5,383 nt of DNA from an uncultured Anaerolineaceae bacterium. Its GTDB lineage: Bacteria; Chloroflexota; Anaerolineae; Anaerolineales; Anaerolineaceae. Below the pieces are notes generated by a model. The model searched no databases and was not told the DNA's origin. It saw nothing but the letters and a program-made list of their open reading frames with translations. Made by a program: the position numbers and the translations under genes. Shown here in pieces: positions 1 to 5,365 of this stretch. The stretch lies in assembly GCA_937894825.1 (NCBI GenBank), contig CALCQT010000515.1, forward strand, positions 1 through 5,383, given 5' to 3'. Positions within the stretch are counted from its first letter, which is position 1. Every line of letters starts with the position of its first letter.

Positions 1-1774
1 AGTCATGGCGCAAATCGCCCCGCAAGCTTCGTTCGTATTCAGCGCGCAGGATCCGTTTTGAAACGCCGGTCTCGATGTGGTCCCAGGGAAAGACTTCGTC
101 TCTTTGACGTTCCCGGTGCATATAGAAATTCGGATCCAGATTATTTTCCTTAAAAGCCTGCAGCCAAGCCTCTTTCCGGAAATGATCCTGCCAGGCATCG
201 AACTTTGCTCCCAACTGCCAGGCACGGTGAATGACCGCGGACTGGCGGCGGTCGCCGCGCGAAGACCAGGATTCGAACATGGTGGTGTCTGCATCCGACC
301 AGTTGACTTTGATGCCGGGCGTGAAAAGCCGCCTTCGAAGCAGGGTCTGCTTTTGCTGAATGATCTCCGGTTCGTCTGCTTGAGCCCATTGGAATGGCGT
401 ATGCGGTTTGGGCACAAAGGTGGAAACACCAACGTTGAGCTGAGAGCGTTTCCCGATCTGTTGCCGGCCGATTTTAATGACCTTCAGGCAGATGTCCGCG
501 ATGGCCTCGACATCCTCGATCGTTTCATTTGGCAGGCCGATCATGAAATACAGTTTGACCGTTTGCCAGCCATGCCCGTAAATAACTTCAACGGTTTCGA
601 GGAGTTGGTCCTCCGTGATGTATTTGTTGATCGTGCGTTTGATCTTTTCCGAAGCAGCTTCCGGCGCCAGCGTGAACCCGCTGAAACGGCTGCCGCGCAA
701 CTGCTCCAGTATGTCCACCGAAACGGTGTCGATGCGCAAAGACGGCAGCGAGATATTCAGCTTTCTGCGCTGATATATGGATCGCAGCTCTGAAACCAAT
801 GGTTGAATTTGCGTATAGTCAGAAGAGGAGAGCGAAAGTAGGGCGATTTCCTCATACCCGGTGTTGTCCAAAGAGGTTTCAATCGCCGCGACAACCTGTT
901 CCGGCGGGCGTTCACGAACCGGACGGGTGACAAATCCGGCATGACAGAAGCGGCAGCCCCGGGTGCAGCCGCGCATGATCTCGATCGCAACCCGGTTTTG
1001 AATGACGTCAATTAAAGGAACGATGAAATGTTCCGGCGGGGGCGGAAGAACAGGCGTGATTCGTTTGCGGATTTTTGTCTTATGGGTTTCATCGGCCGGA
1101 AAAACGCCGGCAACGGTGCCATCCGGATTGTATTCAGGTTGGTAGAATTTGGGGATATAAATCCCATCCAACTCCGCCAGTTCCAGCAGCAACGCTTCTT
1201 TGTCCGCGGATTGTGACTTCCAGCGCTGATAGACCTGCACAATTTCCGGGAACGCATCCTCCCCTTCTCCGATAACGAAGACGTCAATAAATGCGGACAT
1301 CGGTTCCGGGTTGAAGGCGGCGTGACCGCCCGCGATGACCAGCGGATGACTTTCATCGCGATCTTTTGAAAACAGGGGGAGCTGCGCCAGATCCAGTAAG
1401 TTTAAAACGTTGGTGTAGAGCGATTCGTACGGAATGGTGATCGCCAGGATGTCGAACTGGTCGATGGGCGTTTTGCTTTCCAATGAATAAAGCGGGATGG
1501 CGCGGGCGCGCATCTCCGCTTCCATGTCATCCCATGGCAGATAGCAACGTTCAGCCCAGACGGCGTCGTCCCGGTTGAGTTGATCGTAGAAGATGGCCAA
1601 TCCCAGATTGGGGACGCCCAGGTCATAAATATCCGGGAATGCTAGGGCGACTCTGGTTTGGATTTTGTTCAAGTCTTTGGTAACGGTATTAAATTCGCCG
1701 CCGACATAACGGCCGGGTTTCTGAACTTTCAAAAGGAAAGATTCAAGCTGTGCTTCAATTTCCTGTGGTGTCAA
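1..1774 (-). CDS. B12-binding-type radical SAM protein (TIGR03960-like), 3' end cut by window edge
   Basis: The frame is open for 591 codons from a TTG at 1774 to the left edge. An in-frame TGA lies five codons upstream of the TTG and no other start codon falls between them, so TTG is effectively forced; AAAGG lies upstream at a workable distance. Residues about 30-180 look like a cobalamin-binding Rossmann domain: VALAFPDIYDLG has D48-x-Y50-x-x-G53 where classical sites have DxHxxG, and GGH is at 149-151 followed by a VIGEGEDAFPE segment. The radical SAM core follows, with the iron-sulfur CX3CX2C motif at C270, C274 and C277 (RGCTRGCRFCH), then LPSLRID, TLAPEAASEKIK and MIGLPNET segments typical of the TIM-barrel. 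The final residues (FPWDHIETGVSK) resemble the end of the TIGR03960 domain, which in relatives continues into a cysteine-rich tail and often a DUF2344 partner; both would lie outside the window. It probably uses a [4Fe-4S] cluster and SAM in the cytoplasm. The substrate is unknown for the family. In many genomes relatives sit near ribonuclease G and rplU/rpmA, which cannot be checked here. Confidence 0.95.
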   Translation of the reverse strand, partial: MTPQEIEAQLESFLLKVQKPGRYVGGEFNTVTKDLNKIQTRVALAFPDIYDLGVPNLGLAIFYDQLNRDDAVWAERCYLPWDDMEAEMRARAIPLYSLESKTPIDQFDILAITIPYESLYTNVLNLLDLAQLPLFSKDRDESHPLVIAGGHAAFNPEPMSAFIDVFVIGEGEDAFPEIVQVYQRWKSQSADKEALLLELAELDGIYIPKFYQPEYNPDGTVAGVFPADETHKTKIRKRITPVLPPPPEHFIVPLIDVIQNRVAIEIMRGCTRGCRFCHAGFVTRPVRERPPEQVVAAIETSLDNTGYEEIALLSLSSSDYTQIQPLVSELRSIYQRRKLNISLPSLRIDTVSVDILEQLRGSRFSGFTLAPEAASEKIKRTINKYITEDQLLETVEVIYGHGWQTVKLYFMIGLPNETIEDVEAIADICLKVIKIGRQQIGKRSQLNVGVSTFVPKPHTPFQWAQADEPEIIQQKQTLLRRRLFTPGIKVNWSDADTTMFESWSSRGDRRQSAVIHRAWQLGAKFDAWQDHFRKEAWLQAFKENNLDPNFYMHRERQRDEVFPWDHIETGVSKRILRAEYERSLRGDLRHD

Positions 1775-1846
1775 TAGCTCTGCCTTTCAAAATGTACTGA
1801 ACAAACGCGCTCAATTTTATCTTCTTTTTGGCTGAGACGCGTATTA

Positions 1847-1873
1847 AGAATATCAAACGATGATTTCCGTCAA
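1847..1873 (-). promoter_or_regulatory. Candidate promoter for the radical SAM gene
   Basis: On the minus strand TTGACG (1873-1868) is followed after 15 bases by TATTCT (1852-1847). The -35 matches five of six consensus bases and the -10 four of six, but the spacer is short. An 8-base inverted repeat, ATCAAACG at 1852-1859 and CGTTTGAT at 1896-1903, has one arm in the spacer and touching the -10, so a regulator could bind here. The rest of the 136-base gap between the exporter remnant and this gene contains no gene I recognise. Prediction from consensus only. Confidence 0.3.
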
Positions 1874-1910
1874 CCTATCAGAAAAAAAGGTGAGGCGTTT
1901 GATGATATTT

Positions 1911-2459
1911 TTACAACAGGATAACACAGACTCGAGTTTTTATGCGGGAATCCGGATATGGGTTGGTGTCAAATATGATCAGTGGGGCATAGACTGTAAA
2001 GAGCAGCCCCAGAAACGGATTAATATAGAACATGACGCCTAAAATGATCACCACACAGATGGCCGCCCCAACCAATTCGAGATATACCTGTGCATGGGTC
2101 GTCCCATAGGTGAAGGCGCTGTTCATGGCGATGTTCTGATAATACCCCTGTTCATTTTTGCTGTAAGCAGGTACCGCCATGCTCAACATTTTCCGGACCG
2201 CATGAATGCTGAGGGCACGGCCGTTCAGGAGTCCTGCGCGCAGGGTGGCGATTCCCATGAAACAAAAGGACAGGAAGGAGGAGAGGATGGCCAAACCCAG
2301 CACCGGGAAAAACCAGGACAGCAGGATGGAATAATCACCGGACAGGATCACATGGTCGATCAGCCGAGAGAAGAAATATGGCACCGCAAGCGACGTGAGC
2401 ATGGCGATGACATAGAGGAACACCTGCAGCGGATATTTCCGTAAGATTTTGGTCTTCAT
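1911..2459 (-). pseudogene. Truncated ABC exporter, N-terminal membrane domain only
   Basis: The frame from ATG 2459 encodes 182 residues beginning MKTKILRKYPLQVFLYV. The start is fixed by GGAGGA seven bases upstream (2472-2467); the frame stays open to 2567, but the extra residues there are not family-like. Residues 11-31, 47-69, 126-146 and 148-163 form four hydrophobic helices, and SRLIDHVILSGDYS after the first helix is typical of type-I ABC exporters (multidrug, lipid or peptide; MsbA/BmrA fold). An intact half-transporter has six helices and a nucleotide-binding domain, about 570-600 residues in total. Here family-like sequence ends near I162 (about position 1970), followed by about 20 unrelated residues and a stop. 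No Walker A, LSGGQ or Walker B sequence occurs anywhere in the window. The product could not hydrolyse ATP, so I call it a remnant left by deletion or insertion. It may still be transcribed, since promoter and ribosome binding site look intact. Substrate cannot be inferred. Confidence 0.8.
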
Positions 2460-2466
2460 CCAGATA

Positions 2467-2472
2467 TCCTCC
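2467..2472 (-). promoter_or_regulatory. Strong Shine-Dalgarno that sets the start of the exporter remnant
   Basis: The minus strand reads GGAGGA, then seven bases, then ATGAAG. This favours ATG 2459 over the upstream in-frame ATG at 2567, which has no comparable site and lies upstream of the predicted promoter for this gene. Confidence 0.75.
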
Positions 2473-2489
2473 GGTTTTGTAACAAAAAC

Positions 2490-2520
2490 AAGACTATGAT
2501 CTGTAAAAATTATAGTCTTA
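2490..2520 (-). promoter_or_regulatory. TATAAT -10 box overlapped by an inverted repeat (promoter/operator of the exporter remnant)
   Basis: On the minus strand a perfect TATAAT lies at 2514-2509, about 50 bases before the ATG at 2459. The -35 position at normal spacing is poor (TCTTTA-like). AAGACTAT at 2490-2497 and ATAGTCTT at 2512-2519 form an 8-base perfect inverted repeat separated by 14 bases, and the right arm overlaps the -10. A weak -35 with an operator over the -10 is typical of repressor-controlled drug exporters (MarR, TetR or GntR types), but no such regulator gene lies in the window. The repeat could instead form a short hairpin in the leader RNA. Confidence 0.5.
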
Positions 2521-2618
2521 ATAGACGGTATTAAAGAAGGTAAGGTAGCCTGATGTGCAAAAGTCATGATCCTTATATGACAAAAGTACCCTTTCCGATG
2601 TTTTGGCTCAAATGAAAA

Positions 2619-2647
2619 TTGACCTGGACTCTTTTTTACGATAAGCT
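2619..2647 (+). promoter_or_regulatory. Candidate promoter for the lacI-family gene
   Basis: TTGACC (2619-2624) matches five of six -35 consensus bases. At 17-base spacing the -10 would be TAAGCT (2642-2647), which matches only three of six; TACGAT (2637-2642) is a better hexamer but only 12 bases away. Location, upstream of the ATG at 2701 and divergent from the exporter remnant, is sensible. Weak prediction. Confidence 0.35.
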
Positions 2648-2651
2648 TGAA

Positions 2652-2665
2652 TGTAAGAAGTTACA
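2652..2665 (+). promoter_or_regulatory. TGTAA-N4-TTACA palindrome, candidate operator in the lacI leader
   Basis: TGTAAGAAGTTACA is a 14-base palindrome with perfect 5-base half-sites. It fits the general outline of LacI/CcpA-type operators (TGWAANCGNTNWCA) except that the centre is AA rather than CG. A further copy of AGTTACA lies 15 bases downstream (2659-2665 and 2674-2680). It sits just downstream of the predicted promoter and 36 bases before the ATG, a good position for autorepression. Binding by the LacI protein encoded here is inference. Confidence 0.45.
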
Positions 2666-2700
2666 ATGAAAACAGTTACATAAAGGCTCAACATCGAAAA

Positions 2701-3699
2701 ATGGCAAAAACACCGACGATCTATGACGTTTCCGAAAAAGCGGGGGTCAGTACCGCAACCGTTTCACGCGTATTGAATAACCCCGGCAAAGTCAACAGCG
2801 TTACCCGCGAAACAGTGGAAAATGCGATTCGGGAACTAGGCTATCGTCCATTGCTGGAAGCCAGGCTCAGGACAGCGAAAGACGTCCGCAGAATCTGCGT
2901 TTGTGCGCCGCATTTCACCGCCAATTCTTTTGTGCAACGGCTGCGCGGGATCGCAGCGACTTTTGCCGGCAGGAATTATGAACTTCAGGTTTATAGTGTG
3001 GCGTCTAAAAATCACATGGACCAGTTCATCGAGATGCTTGAGTTGAATCGGATGGACGGAATCATAACGCTCTCACTCCCGTTTACAGAAGAACAGATTC
3101 ATAGAATCAACATGTACCAGATTGAAATGGCCATGATTGAATATTCCTCGCCGCTGGTCAATTGTGTGGTGATCAATGACCGTGAGGGCGGACGCCTGGC
3201 CGCGGAGTATCTGATCAATAAAGGGCGGCAGCGCTTCGGGATCGCCTGCGAGTTGTCCAACCGCTTTGATTACAGCGTGTATCCGATTATGCCTCGCCTG
3301 GAGAGCTATCGTGAAGAGCTGGATCGTCACGGATTTGATTTAAGTGAACGGTATATCTACGACGTTCTGTGTGACACCGATGCGACCTATCATAAATTCC
3401 TGGAGGTGTTTCGCTCGGGAGATTATCCCGACGCGATCTTTGCTACGGCCGATCTGCACGCTTTGGGGATCCTGCGCGCGGCAAAGGAGACCAATGTTCG
3501 GGTGCCGGAGGATGTGGCCGTGATTGGTTTCGACGATATTGATTTTGCGGATTATGTAGGACTGACGACGATCCGGCAGAATCTGGACCAGAGCGGGCGG
3601 ATTGCGGCTGATTTGCTGACAAATCGCATGAAGGATCCGTCCCGCCCGCTGCAGCATGTACAGCTCCCGCTGACGATCATTGAACGGGAGACTGCCTGA
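2701..3699 (+). CDS. LacI-family transcriptional regulator
   Basis: The 332-residue product has the standard LacI-family size and layout. The N-terminal helix-turn-helix is at residues 6-26 (TIYDVSEKAGVSTATVSRVLN), followed by NPGKVNSVTRETVENAIRELGYRP, the usual third helix and entry to the hinge. From about residue 62 a periplasmic-binding-protein-like effector domain follows, with DGIITL, VVINDREGGRLAAEYLI, PDAIFATADLHALGILRA and the conserved VPEDVAVIGFDDIDFADY near the C-terminus. I chose ATG 2701 because family members begin a few residues before TIYDV; the in-frame TTG at 2647 would add an untypical 18-residue extension without a ribosome binding site. The site before 2701 is itself weak (AAAGG, 14 bases away). 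The gene lies directly before a sugar-binding-protein gene on the same strand, so it probably represses that uptake operon and releases it when the sugar or a breakdown product binds. The hinge is unusual: AR is followed by LRT rather than the common A-R-x-L. Specificity cannot be read from the sequence. Confidence 0.96.
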   Translation: MAKTPTIYDVSEKAGVSTATVSRVLNNPGKVNSVTRETVENAIRELGYRPLLEARLRTAKDVRRICVCAPHFTANSFVQRLRGIAATFAGRNYELQVYSVASKNHMDQFIEMLELNRMDGIITLSLPFTEEQIHRINMYQIEMAMIEYSSPLVNCVVINDREGGRLAAEYLINKGRQRFGIACELSNRFDYSVYPIMPRLESYREELDRHGFDLSERYIYDVLCDTDATYHKFLEVFRSGDYPDAIFATADLHALGILRAAKETNVRVPEDVAVIGFDDIDFADYVGLTTIRQNLDQSGRIAADLLTNRMKDPSRPLQHVQLPLTIIERETA

Positions 3700-3710
3700 A
3701 ATTGTGGAGT

Positions 3711-3734
3711 AAATTCCGGGAATTCCGGAATTTT
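3711..3734 (+). promoter_or_regulatory. Palindromic hairpin between lacI and the sugar-binding-protein gene: operator or terminator
   Basis: AAATTCCGG (3711-3719) and CCGGAATTT (3725-3733) form a 9-base perfect stem with a 5-base loop, ending in TTTT then ATT. It begins 11 bases after the lacI stop, so it could be a modest terminator. Nested inside is a perfect 12-base palindrome with a central CG, AATTCCGGAATT (3721-3732), the shape of a LacI-family operator, and AATTCCGG occurs twice in tandem (3712-3719 and 3721-3728). A similar ATTC-N2-GAAT palindrome lies at 5273-5282. I could not place a convincing promoter between lacI and the next gene. I slightly favour operator, possibly with a partial terminator role. 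Confidence 0.5.
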
Positions 3735-3755
3735 ATTGTAATTTATGGAGGAAAA

Positions 3756-5072
3756 ATGAAAAAAATGACGTCTCTGTTGTTAGCAGTGGCCATGTTGGTA
3801 AGTGCTGTCGCTGCTGTCTCAGCCCAGGATAAGACTTATCTTGAGCGCGCCTATGACGGCGAATTCGCAGGCACTGTTGTTGTGGTCGATGGTTCCATTG
3901 TCGACACCGAACAGGTTTATTTTGAAGAATCGTTAAAAGAATTTGAAGAAAAAACCGGGATCGATATTCAATACATCGGCAACAAAGAATTTGCCTCAAC
4001 CATCCAGATGCGCGCCGAGGGTGACAATGCCCCGGATATCGCTTCTTTCCCGCAGCCGGGTTTGATGCAGAACTTGGCTGCCGGCGGTTATCTGGTTGAT
4101 GTCCGTGAAGCCGTCTCCGAAGACTGGCTGCGTGAGAATTACTCGGATGCCTGGATCGATCTCGGGAAAGCCGCCGATGAAAACGGCGACGAGATCTGGG
4201 CCGGCGTCTGGACCCGCAGCAGCGGTAAGTCCCAGGTTTACTATCGCCCGGACGTCTGGGCGGAAGCCGGTTATGAAATCCCGACCACCTGGGATGAACT
4301 GATGGCTTTGTCCCAGCAGATGGTCGACGACGGTGAAACGCCGTGGTGCGTCGGCATCGAATCCGGCTCCGCAACCGGCTGGCTCGCGACGGATTGGCTG
4401 GAAGATATCATGCTGCGCACTGTTTCCCCTGAAACCTATGACAAATGGACCACGGGTGAAGTACGGTTCGATTCGCCGGAAGTGCGCCGCGCGCTCCAGA
4501 TCCTGAGCGATATCTGGTTTACCGATGGTTTTGTGTATGGCGGACGGGAAGCGATTGCAACCAGCAACTTTGGTGAATCTGCGAAACCGTTGTTCTATGA
4601 CGTTGACGGCTGTATGATGGTCCGCCACGCCAATTTTATTCCCACTTATTTCCCGGAAGGACTTGAACCGGGCGTTGATTATGACGTCTTCTACCTGCCT
4701 CCGATCGATGCGGAATTCGGCAAGCCTTATCTGGGCGGCGGTGATGTAAACAGTATGTTCAAAGGCCATGACCGGGATGAGGTGAAAGCGGTGTTGGAAT
4801 ACTTCACCCATGGCGAATCGCTGAAATTCTGGCTGGGTCAGGGTGGCGCCATGTTCCCGGGCCGCGACGCGGATCCCTCCTGGTATTCCAGCGTGACCGA
4901 CGCGAAAATCGCCGGCTTTATGGCTGAAGCGACTACCTTCCGCTTTGACGGTTCCGACCTGATGCCGGCTGCCGTTGGTTCGGGCACGTTCTGGAGCGGG
5001 ATGACCAATCTGGTCACCGGGTCGGACATCGACACGGTTGTTAAAGAAATTGACGCCGGTTGGCCTGAGTAA
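3756..5072 (+). CDS. Sugar ABC transporter substrate-binding protein (CUT1 family, AglE-like alpha-glucoside receptor)
   Basis: The product is 438 residues, normal for family-1 extracellular solute-binding proteins. ATG 3756 is preceded by GGAGG (3747-3751) and begins a classic signal peptide: MKKM, a hydrophobic core (LLLAVAMLVSAVAAV), and a likely signal peptidase I site after VSA, between A23 and Q24. There is no cysteine at the junction, so it is not a standard lipoprotein. The mature part shows the two-lobed binding-protein pattern: VVVVDGSIVDTEQVYFEESLKEF, then EFASTIQMRAEGDNAPDIASFPQPGL, YYRPDVWAEAGYEIPTTWDEL, and W209-LATD-W214 followed by LEDIMLRTVSPETYDKW. That last stretch resembles AglE-type alpha-glucoside receptors. 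It should capture an oligosaccharide outside the membrane and deliver it to two permeases and an ATPase; the first permease probably starts at 5366. The 56-base gap after lacI and the shared strand suggest a locally regulated operon. Substrate (maltose, trehalose, sucrose or another glucoside) is inference; assignment as a sugar-binding protein is firm. Confidence 0.96.
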   Translation: MKKMTSLLLAVAMLVSAVAAVSAQDKTYLERAYDGEFAGTVVVVDGSIVDTEQVYFEESLKEFEEKTGIDIQYIGNKEFASTIQMRAEGDNAPDIASFPQPGLMQNLAAGGYLVDVREAVSEDWLRENYSDAWIDLGKAADENGDEIWAGVWTRSSGKSQVYYRPDVWAEAGYEIPTTWDELMALSQQMVDDGETPWCVGIESGSATGWLATDWLEDIMLRTVSPETYDKWTTGEVRFDSPEVRRALQILSDIWFTDGFVYGGREAIATSNFGESAKPLFYDVDGCMMVRHANFIPTYFPEGLEPGVDYDVFYLPPIDAEFGKPYLGGGDVNSMFKGHDRDEVKAVLEYFTHGESLKFWLGQGGAMFPGRDADPSWYSSVTDAKIAGFMAEATTFRFDGSDLMPAAVGSGTFWSGMTNLVTGSDIDTVVKEIDAGWPE

Positions 5073-5088
5073 AATTTGATTTGAAACA

Positions 5089-5122
5089 ATGGGCGGGGAT
5101 ACCTCAGGTGTTTCCCGCCCAT
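5089..5122 (+). terminator. GC-rich hairpin after the binding-protein gene (partial terminator or mRNA stabiliser)
   Basis: ATGGGCGGG (5089-5097) pairs perfectly with CCCGCCCAT (5114-5122), extended by a G-T and an A-T pair; the loop can fold further because ACCTCAGGT is itself palindromic. The hairpin begins 17 bases after the stop codon. No run of T follows directly, and a small second stem (CCCG at 5123-5126, CGGG at 5133-5136) comes next, so it is not a canonical intrinsic terminator. Hairpins in this position in sugar-uptake operons commonly protect the binding-protein message or reduce read-through to the permeases, which fits here. Confidence 0.6.
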
Positions 5123-5180
5123 CCCGATTTTCCGGGAGGAAAAGTCCTTCGAACCTGTCCACCAAAATAATGTTATTTGT

Positions 5181-5216
5181 TGATTTCAATCCAACAATCC
5201 TGTTGAATTGAAATCA
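5181..5216 (+). repeat. Long imperfect palindrome in the leader of the next gene
   Basis: TGATTTCAAT (5181-5190) and ATTGAAATCA (5207-5216) are perfect 10-base inverted arms. Inside, CAACA (5192-5196) pairs with TGTTG (5201-5205) around a 4-base loop, with one C-A mismatch between the stems. This gives 15 pairs out of 16 in a 36-base element. No T-run follows on either strand, so a terminator is unlikely; a regulator binding site or a structured leader is more likely. GATTGAAAT recurs at 5287-5295 and could pair with the left arm instead. Confidence 0.55.
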
Positions 5217-5264
5217 GGGAATAAATAAAAACGAAACTACCATATTGGAAGGGATTTTGAAATT

Positions 5265-5315
5265 AGAAGCGTATTCCCGAATACCCGATTGAAATTCCCG
5301 GTGCGCTTTTTTTTT
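5265..5315 (+). terminator. Possible attenuator: weak stem followed by nine T
   Basis: Positions 5307-5315 are nine consecutive T. Just before them TGCGC (5302-5306) can pair with GCGTA (5269-5273), and the stem can extend to 5265-5275 with 5300-5310 using four G-U pairs, leaving a 24-base loop. The T-tract is terminator-like but the stem is weak, and it competes with the 5271-5284 palindrome. If real, it would reduce transcription into the next gene. Low confidence. Confidence 0.3.
5271..5284 (+). promoter_or_regulatory. GTATTC-CC-GAATAC palindrome, candidate second operator
   Basis: This is a 14-base palindrome with perfect 6-base half-sites, about 80 bases before the next ATG. Its core ATTCCCGAAT differs by one base from ATTCCGGAAT at 3722-3731 in front of the binding-protein gene. 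Two copies in control regions of one operon suggest the same regulator binds both, with the adjacent LacI protein the obvious candidate. No good promoter hexamers could be placed around it. Confidence 0.45.
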
Positions 5316-5365
5316 GATGATCAGGACAGAAATGTCGATTTCCTGAAAGGAAGGAACGGATACTG

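Larger units (their letters stand above)
5073..5365 (+). other. Structured 293-base non-coding spacer, probable leader of the permease gene
   Basis: The spacer between the binding-protein stop and the next ATG contains the elements listed separately: a GC-rich hairpin, a 36-base palindrome, a 14-base palindrome and a T9 tract. I see no convincing gene in it. ATG 5317 opens only nine codons before a stop. I recognise no known riboswitch consensus. Confidence 0.6.

Noticed and set aside
77..793. Open frame of 238 codons on the plus strand
   Set aside because: It is antisense to the radical SAM gene, whose motifs and continuous 591-codon frame are unambiguous.
1860..2042. 60-codon plus-strand frame covering the breakpoint tract
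   Set aside because: It runs opposite the exporter remnant, has no ribosome binding site, and its second half is plainly antisense to membrane-helix codons.
2094..2444. 116-codon plus-strand frame opposite the exporter remnant
   Set aside because: Antisense to the hydrophobic helices; no family resemblance or start signal.
2558..2587. CAAAAGT direct repeats flanking a partial GTCAT/ATGAC inverted repeat
   Set aside because: Arms are only 5 bases in AT-rich DNA; possible regulator site but not distinguishable from chance.
2647..2700. TTG start 18 codons upstream for the LacI protein
   Set aside because: LacI proteins begin a few residues before TIYDV; the extension would cover the palindromic leader and has no ribosome binding site.
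3664..3690. CTCCCG / CGGGAG inverted repeat at the end of lacI
   Set aside because: Only six bases with a 15-base loop, inside coding sequence and without a T-run; probably chance.
3733..4374. Arginine-rich 213-codon open frame on the minus strand
   Set aside because: Low-complexity composition typical of a shadow frame over a gene with GC-biased third positions.
3996..5189. Long open frame on the minus strand (397 codons) opposite the binding-protein gene
   Set aside because: It is the antisense shadow of a clear family member; its translation has no domain pattern, membrane segments or ribosome binding site.
5317..5346. Mini open frame of nine codons in the permease leader
   Set aside because: No ribosome binding site (a T-run precedes it) and no sign of a leader peptide such as repeated regulatory codons.
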